Of a DNA stretch of 11,349 bases, positions 6,238-11,349 are shown in pieces. The stretch spans positions 1 to 11,349 of the forward strand of contig JADGIF010000303.1 in NCBI GenBank assembly GCA_018985225.1. Direction: 5' to 3'. Each line of letters begins with the position of its first letter. The first letter of the stretch is position 1. The notes under the pieces are model-generated. The model had not been told where the DNA came from. It searched no databases and saw only the letters and a program-made list of their open reading frames with translations. The position numbers and the translations under genes were made by a program. The stretch comes from Amoeboradix gromovi (Eukaryota; Sanchytriomycota; Sanchytriomycetes; Sanchytriales; Sanchytriaceae).

Positions 6238-7875
6238 ATGGGAGTAAAAGAATGCACAGCATCGTCTAAAGTTATTGGGGTGTTGGGCGGTGGTCAACTA
6301 GGTAGAATGATGATGGAAGCTGCACATCGTTTAAACATTCAACTAATATTTTTAGATTCCGAAAACTCACCGGCGAACCAACTGACTAGTAATTTTCAAA
6401 TTGGATCCTTCCGGAACCCTCAAGACGTGTTAAAACTTTCTCAGTCATGCGATTTACTAACTATCGAAATTGAGCATGTTGAACTGGAGTCCTTAGCTGG
6501 TTTAAATGTGCATCCTAGTCTTAAAACGATTCAGCTTATTCAGGATAAATATCAGCAGAAACTTTACTTCTCCAAGCATGTTCCCTGCCCTTTAATAATG
6601 GAAGTTTGTTCTATTGACGATCTTGATCAAGCGGCAAAATCTTTTGGATTCCCTTTCATGGTCAAAAACAAGCGTGATTCTTATGATGGCAAGGGAAATT
6701 TCCAGATTAAAAATAGAGATGACCTGAAGACCATTATGGATGCTTCCAAGGCGGGTCTATATGCTGAGAAGTGGTGCTATTTCGAGAAGGAATTGGCAGT
6801 TATTGTAGTTAAATCATCTACTAATATTGCCACTTATCCAGTTGTAGAGACTTTTCATCGTGATTCTATATGCCACACTGTTATTGCCCCTGCTTCTGTA
6901 AGTACTGAGGTAGCTAACAAGGCAACACTTCTTGCAAAAAGTGTCGTATCCTTATTGAGTGGAAATGGTGTATTTGCTGTCGAGTTGTTCTTATTAAAAG
7001 ACGGCTCAGTGTACTTGAATGAGGTAGCACCTAGACCGCACAACTCAGGGCATTTTACTATAGAAGCTTGTGAAACTAGCCAGTTTGAGAATCATCTAAG
7101 GGCTATCCTGGATTTACCTTTGGGAAGTACTGAAATGAAGACTCCAAATGCAGCAATGATTAATTTAATCGGAGCCTCTAACGACTGCGATTGTATTAAT
7201 AGTCCAATTCAACAAGCGTTGCTGATTCCGGGTGCTGCCATCCATCTGTACGGCAAAGCAGAATGTCGCAAGAATAGGAAGATGGGACATTTAACGATAA
7301 CTGCAAACAGTAAATCGCAATTGCATACAAGACTGCACAAGATTTGGGATACGGTAGGCGGTTCTCCATTACGAACCAATAAAGCACCATTAGTCGGAGT
7401 TATAATGGGATCTGACTCAGATTTACCTAAAATGAGAGATTGTTGTGAGATTCTAGAACAGTTTAATGTGCCTTTTGAAGTAACCATCGTTTCTGCTCAT
7501 CGTACGCCCGAAAGATTGATGACTTATTCAAAAACAGCGTATGAGCGGGGGCTGCGAGTTATTGTTGCAGGTGCTGGCGGTGCTGCACATTTGCCTGGAA
7601 TGGTAGCTAGCATGACTTGCTTGCCAGTGGTTGGGGTGCCCATAGCGTTGAAGCACCTTGATGGAGTAGACAGCTTACACTCTATAGTTCAGATGCCTAG
7701 GGGAGTTCCGGTGGCTGCTGTAGCTATAGACAACTCTATGAATGCTGGTCTGTTGGCCATAAGAATGTTGGGAGGGGATTATTCATTGAAAATGACTCTG
7801 TACCAGCATGAAATGAAGTCGAATGTCTTGGAGAAAGCAAAAGAGCTGGAGCTGAAAGGATGGTCGTCGTACTAA
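6238..7875 (+). CDS. ADE2: Phosphoribosylaminoimidazole carboxylase, PurK-PurE fusion
   Basis: The 545-residue protein converts AIR to CAIR in de novo purine synthesis in the cytosol. The N-terminal PurK/ATP-grasp part has the nucleotide-binding [11 protein letters not shown] (about 14-24), TIEIEHV (75-81), YDGKGN (149-154), ELAVIV, and the metal-site [12 protein letters not shown] (261-272). The C-terminal PurE domain has GSDSDLP (391-397), SAHRTP (419-424) and [12 protein letters not shown] (444-455), followed by [19 protein letters not shown]. The PurK-PurE order in one chain is the fungal (and plant) arrangement; animals have PAICS instead. Length is close to yeast Ade2 (571). No introns are needed. 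CTG codons stand at conserved leucines, so CTG is not reassigned. The gene is convergent with CAB5, with 22 bases between stop codons. Confidence 0.97.
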   Translation: MGVKECTASSKVIGVLGGGQLGRMMMEAAHRLNIQLIFLDSENSPANQLTSNFQIGSFRNPQDVLKLSQSCDLLTIEIEHVELESLAGLNVHPSLKTIQLIQDKYQQKLYFSKHVPCPLIMEVCSIDDLDQAAKSFGFPFMVKNKRDSYDGKGNFQIKNRDDLKTIMDASKAGLYAEKWCYFEKELAVIVVKSSTNIATYPVVETFHRDSICHTVIAPASVSTEVANKATLLAKSVVSLLSGNGVFAVELFLLKDGSVYLNEVAPRPHNSGHFTIEACETSQFENHLRAILDLPLGSTEMKTPNAAMINLIGASNDCDCINSPIQQALLIPGAAIHLYGKAECRKNRKMGHLTITANSKSQLHTRLHKIWDTVGGSPLRTNKAPLVGVIMGSDSDLPKMRDCCEILEQFNVPFEVTIVSAHRTPERLMTYSKTAYERGLRVIVAGAGGAAHLPGMVASMTCLPVVGVPIALKHLDGVDSLHSIVQMPRGVPVAAVAIDNSMNAGLLAIRMLGGDYSLKMTLYQHEMKSNVLEKAKELELKGWSSY

Positions 7876-7897
7876 GTAAACGGAATATTTATTAACA

Positions 7898-8542
7898 CTA
7901 ACTTTTACCTTTCTCAAGGCTAGCAACGAGGTACCTAATCCGCTGCTGAAGCTCTACCACAGGTCCCGTATTCTTGATTACAACATTTGCTTTGTCCTTT
8001 TTGACTTCAATGGACACTTGAGAACTTATTCTAGACAAGCTGTCTAGCTCTGATATTGATAGCCTGTTAAGATCATGTACTGCAGTGCCTCGAACACGCG
8101 AAAGCAAACGAATTTTTTGAACATCTTCGGGCACATAGATAACCCAAACCTGATTCATATATTTCTCAAGATTAGATTCATACAAAAGAGGAATATCGAA
8201 AAACACATATTTAGGCCCAGAAATCAGAAATGAAAGATATTGAAGTGCAATTGATAAAAGCACAAAAGGGTGAGTGATTAAATTTAAAATTCTGCGCTTA
8301 TCTGGGTTACTGAATATTAATTGGCCTAGTTTGTTACGATCTACATCCTTGTTGTCAAACACTTCAGATCCAAAAAAGAACCAGACCAGGTAATAAGAAG
8401 GATGAAATTTATGATAGAGACTCTTTGCTATTTCGTCAGCATCTATTACGGAGCAACCGAGAGATTTTAGCTCATTTACTGCAGTAGATTTTCCTGTAGC
8501 AATACTTCCAGTAATCCCGATTCTATACGGCCAAAAAGCCAT
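7898..8542 (-). CDS. CAB5: Dephospho-CoA kinase
   Basis: The 214-residue enzyme carries out the last step of coenzyme A synthesis, ATP-dependent phosphorylation of the 3'-hydroxyl of dephospho-CoA. Motifs are the P-loop GSIATGKST (12-20), VIDADEIA (33-39), ITHPF (89-93), FDIPLLYES (115-123) and RLLSR (145-149), then the RISSQ and VVIKNTG stretches seen near the C-terminus of CoaE proteins. It is monofunctional, as in fungi and plants, rather than fused to PPAT as in animal COASY. I used the ATG at 8542; four more codons are open upstream but begin with GTG. The hydrophobic stretch at 93-110 is the usual substrate-domain helix and not a clear membrane anchor. It is divergent from the coiled-coil gene, with 146 bases between starts. 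Confidence 0.93.
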   Translation of the reverse strand: MAFWPYRIGITGSIATGKSTAVNELKSLGCSVIDADEIAKSLYHKFHPSYYLVWFFFGSEVFDNKDVDRNKLGQLIFSNPDKRRILNLITHPFVLLSIALQYLSFLISGPKYVFFDIPLLYESNLEKYMNQVWVIYVPEDVQKIRLLSRVRGTAVHDLNRLSISELDSLSRISSQVSIEVKKDKANVVIKNTGPVVELQQRIRYLVASLEKGKS

Positions 8543-8688
8543 TAACTGTTTCACCCAGGATTACTTTTTCTTAAATATTTCATTTAAAAACTCATGTGAT
8601 ACTAAATTGCAGAAAGTTTCTTTCGAAGTTCTCAAAGTCATGTGGTGATAAACATGATCTGAAACTATTTGATTTTTGAACAATCGAA
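8543..8688. promoter_or_regulatory. Divergent CAB5/coiled-coil gene promoter, 146 bases
   Basis: The region between two divergent ATGs must carry both promoters. CATGTG occurs twice (8593-8598 and 8639-8644), each followed by GAT after zero or two bases, a possible repeated factor site. GTGATACTAAATTGCAG (8596-8612) is intron-like with a TACTAAA core but joins no visible coding exon. No clear TATA element is seen. Confidence 0.4.
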
Positions 8689-10651
8689 ATGCAACAAAAT
8701 AGATTATTTCAATCATTTAATAGAACCAGGTCTAACTCCCAAAAGAAAGGAATGACTCCTCTATTCAAACCACAGCAAATACCGGAAAATGTTTTCCCCG
8801 AGGAAGAAAAACCTTATACTAAGGTGTTGAGCAATATTACAAATTTGAATAATATTTCGAGACCATTGACTGATTCTCCATCATTGAAAGCTAGATTTCA
8901 GGGTACCTCGTCTGTAGAACCAGCTTTGATAAAGGGTACCTTCAAGCCAGAAGACACTATAGACACTCTTACCCTTAGCGAAAACGAGTCTGAGTTCCTT
9001 TCTTTCGACAACGATGTCAAGTATGAGACTTCTGCTGTGGAAACCACCACTCAATTTACCCCAGTTCAGAAGAAGCTATTGCCACAATACCCTCAGACGC
9101 CAGATGAAAACAACTTGTTTGATTTTGTAAACAACATGAAAACTCTTATGCTTAAAAAGTCTGTCCTTGAAAACGACAAGTTAGATCTTCAAAAGTCGTT
9201 GGACAAAAGTAAATCAGAGTTAGAAAGCGGGAAAAAGCTGGAGTCAAAGGCACTTGAGTTTATAAATGAGTTTGACAACAATAAAACATTTATTGAAGCT
9301 AGAATGAAAGAACTCGAAGACTTTGGTAGATTCATGACAGCTGTTGTTAAAACAACCAAAGACAGTTCATTAGAAATCTCTATTCATCATGAAAAAAAGA
9401 AACTAGACTTTGAAAATAGAATTTCTCAATTAAATGAGGCTGTAGCCAATTCTGAAAGTACCATCAAGGTTTTAAATGCTAGCATTCTTGATATGTCCAA
9501 GACCAATGATAACCATGAGCTTCAGATAGTAGTTCTTCATGAGAAATTGCAAAACGAAATTAAAAATTTAAGTCAAAAGAGTCATCAGGTTGATGAGTTA
9601 CAGTCACAAAATGGTGAGTTAGCTGTTATAGTTCAGCAACTCAAGCATGAATTACAGGGCTCGAAGTCTGATTACACCACCTTGCTGCCTCGGTTCCAAT
9701 CCTGCGAATCACATATGGATGCAATCACTGTCGAGAATTACGAATTGCAGAAAGATTTGGCAACTGTAAGACAGCAACTTGAAAATGCAAATACGCTTCA
9801 GTCTTCTTGTTTAACCGATTTAAATCATGAAATTGAAAAATCAAATCAGTTCAAGTTGGAGTCATACAAGATTGAAGAGTTGAATTCCGACTTGAAAATT
9901 AAACTAGCCTCTTCTAATGTCCTTTGTGAGTCCTTAAATGATAAAATAAAAGATTTGCAACTGAATGGTAAGGACTCGCAAATACTATCTGACAAGTTCG
10001 AAGTGCTGTACAATTCAATTTTAAAGTTGAATGCTGATAAGAGTAGTTTTACTATAGAATTAAGTGATATGAAAATCCAGCAGCAAGTACTAGTCGATAC
10101 ACTGAACGTAAGCAACACCTGCAAATCGGATGTAGATTCCAATAAATTGGCCGAGTAATTGATACTAATGTAGTCTGGAGCTGAGTAACAAACAGCTCTC
10201 TGAATTAATAAAGTCCATTTGCATACTGCTTAACATTGAGAAACAAAGTGATTTGATCCAAATTGTACGAAAATTATCAAGTGACGTTAATAATTTGGAT
10301 GTGGCTTACAAGCATTTGACCAAGGAACTAAATTTATCAAAAATTGGGTATGACAATGTATTGAGTAAAAACACAACATTCCAAACGACAGTCCACAACA
10401 AAGATATTGAAATATTAGAGTTAAGGTCAGACAATAAAGAGAAATTGATTAAAATGGACATAGTGCAAGAGGAATTGGGAAGGACAAAGAATGAAATTGA
10501 CTTGTTACGTTTGGAACTAAAGAGAAAGAATGGGCATAGCACTGCGCAAATGGAAACACCAACACATGCTAGAAAGAGACCATTAACAATAGCTGATAAA
10601 AAGAAGAGACAAAAGATGGTAAAAGTGGAATCGGATGTAGTATTTTACTAG
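8689..10651 (+). CDS. Long coiled-coil protein with basic C-terminal tail, unknown function, two exons
   Basis: I do not recognise this protein. The exons are 8689-10154 and 10174-10651, giving 647 residues. The first 140 or so residues look disordered, with several S/T-P sites (MTPLF, DSPSL, FTPVQ, QTPDE) and a basic patch near the start (RTRSNSQKK). About 145-610 is rich in heptad-like Leu/Lys/Glu/Gln/Ser sequence, predicted coiled coil. The tail has two basic clusters (ARKRP at about 621 and KKKRQK at about 631), a likely nuclear localisation signal, just after another T-P site. This layout fits a nuclear structural protein such as a spindle-pole, kinetochore or meiotic-axis component, but that is a guess from composition. 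Without the intron the frame would stop at once (GAG TAA); splicing gives ADLELSNKQLSELIK and continues the coiled coil. The ATG at 8689 has an in-frame TGA just upstream. Confidence 0.85.
10155..10173 (+). other. 19-nt spliceosomal intron with TACTAAT branch-like motif
   Basis: GTAATTGATACTAATGTAG. It splits an Asp codon in phase 2 (GA|T). Positions 9-15 are TACTAAT, one base from the yeast branch-point consensus TACTAAC; the implied branch adenosine is position 14, five bases before the intron end. Removal joins two open frames of 488 and 159 codons into a continuous coiled coil. If retained, TAA follows immediately. Confidence 0.9.
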
Positions 10652-10662
10652 TAAATGTTATT

Positions 10663-11172
10663 TTATTGAAATTGTGATAAAAAAGTATCTGCTACTACTC
10701 TAGCACGAGCATTTAAGCATAATTTCATCTCTGACATTTCCTTGTCAATCTCTTCCAAAAAAATGCAAACAAATTCTACCAATTTCACACGAATCATTTC
10801 AGTACAATGGTATACAGTGATCAGCAAGCTTAGATCATATCCCGGAACTGCCTTTCTACGTAAAACGCTGAACTCCTCAGCTCGCATCATCAAGAAACGA
10901 GTGAAAGATTTGTTTAAAATTTTCTCAATATCGTCACTTTGTTTGAGCTTCATTGATACTCTAACAGAATTAATGCTAGTTTCAATCAGGGTGTACTCAT
11001 TCTCATTTCTAGCAACGAGGATAGGATTTAAAATGACCTCACTACTAGTTTGGATTTCAACTTCAGGTTTGATATGACGTTCAACAATTTGGGAGGCAAA
11101 ATGCTGAAGACAAAGAGATGCATTAAGGCTACTTCTTAATGCAGAGATGTACGGCCGCGAACTCTGGGACAT
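10663..11172 (-). CDS. ARC19: Arp2/3 complex subunit 4 (ARPC4/Arc19, p20)
   Basis: The 169-residue protein matches ARPC4 end to end: [17 protein letters not shown] (6-22), [12 protein letters not shown] (28-39), [13 protein letters not shown] (66-78), [10 protein letters not shown] (90-99), GYDLSLLIT (111-119) and [12 protein letters not shown]...NARARVVA (140-161). Human ARPC4 has 168 residues. With ARPC2 it forms the structural core of the Arp2/3 complex, which nucleates branched actin filaments at endocytic patches. It starts at the natural ATG at 11172. No intron is needed. The stop codon lies 11 bases from that of the convergent coiled-coil gene, while a probable upstream gene on the same strand ends 108 bases before its ATG. 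Confidence 0.97.
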   Translation of the reverse strand: MSQSSRPYISALRSSLNASLCLQHFASQIVERHIKPEVEIQTSSEVILNPILVARNENEYTLIETSINSVRVSMKLKQSDDIEKILNKSFTRFLMMRAEEFSVLRRKAVPGYDLSLLITVYHCTEMIRVKLVEFVCIFLEEIDKEMSEMKLCLNARARVVADTFLSQFQ

Positions 11173-11280
11173 ATTTGAAGTTGTTTCACGGATCCAATTT
11201 TAAATTTCTTGGGAAAAACCATCTAGAATGTGCAAAATGCAATACTCATTAGACTTGGGACACCAAATATAAAAACTAGA

Positions 11281-11349
11281 CTAACTCGTTTTTAAAGGAG
11301 GTGCTCCATACGGAGGAAATGCTATCATTAATAAAAGATCTTCTTCTAT
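11281..11349 (-). CDS. Possible C-terminal end of a gene cut by the right edge
   Basis: On the minus strand 22 codons run from the window edge to a TAG at 11281-11283 (…IAFPPYGAPPLKTS). Proline- and glycine-rich tails of this kind are common at protein ends. The alternative is a plus-strand start at 11319 (MLSLIKDLLL…), also cut by the edge. The piece is too short to decide or name. Confidence 0.3.
   Translation of the reverse strand: MEEDLLLMIAFPPYGAPPLKTS

Noticed and set aside
10155-10252. The coiled-coil region as two separate genes, the second starting with TTG at 10253
   Set aside because: Removing the 19-base intron gives one continuous frame, and no ATG or promoter space is seen for a second gene.
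10742-11077. Plus-strand 111-codon frame over ARC19
   Set aside because: It is the shadow of the well-conserved ARPC4 gene on the minus strand.

Overview
The window reads as nuclear DNA of a small-genome, AT-rich fungus. The fungal signals are a fused PurK-PurE ADE2, a monofunctional dephospho-CoA kinase, a Sit4/PP6 phosphatase, Jip5/WDR55, the Arp2/3 subunit Arc19/ARPC4, Atg5 and Bud13. CTG codons fall where ADE2 has conserved leucines (for example in the RAILDLP and GLLAIR stretches), so CTG is Leu and the code looks standard. I cannot place it below the level of fungi. The intron architecture is unlike that of well-known budding or fission yeasts.

Layout, left to right: MidA/NDUFAF7-like mitochondrial methyltransferase (+, 180-1493); a protein with two identically spaced C2HC zinc fingers (-, 1497-2273); an unresolved small reading frame (+, about 2335-2556); a 400-base stretch with no convincing gene; a very short Bud13/Cwc26 (+, 2957-3361); Atg5 (+, 3400-4122); Jip5/WDR55 (+, 4215-5138); Sit4/PP6 (-, 5148-6112, two introns); ADE2 (+, 6238-7875); CAB5 (-, 7898-8542); a long coiled-coil protein (+, 8689-10651, one intron); ARC19/ARPC4 (-, 10663-11172); and a possible gene tail running off the right edge (-). 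The genes are housekeeping genes from unrelated pathways and do not form a pathway cluster.

The main observation is the introns. Three introns can be placed with confidence because removing them restores conserved or continuous protein: two in SIT4 and one in the coiled-coil gene. All three are exactly 19 nucleotides long. They begin GTAATT, end TAG, have A at position 14, and occur in all three codon phases. One contains TACTAAT, close to the yeast branch-point consensus TACTAAC. That is near the lower limit known for spliceosomal introns and suggests a size-fixed tiny-intron class. The same window carries a stripped-down Bud13, a subunit of the RES splicing complex, which makes the spliceosome of this organism worth studying.

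The second observation is compaction. All four convergent gene pairs have stop codons only 3, 9, 22 and 11 bases apart, so their 3' untranslated regions must overlap or be nearly absent. Divergent promoters are about 125-146 bases.
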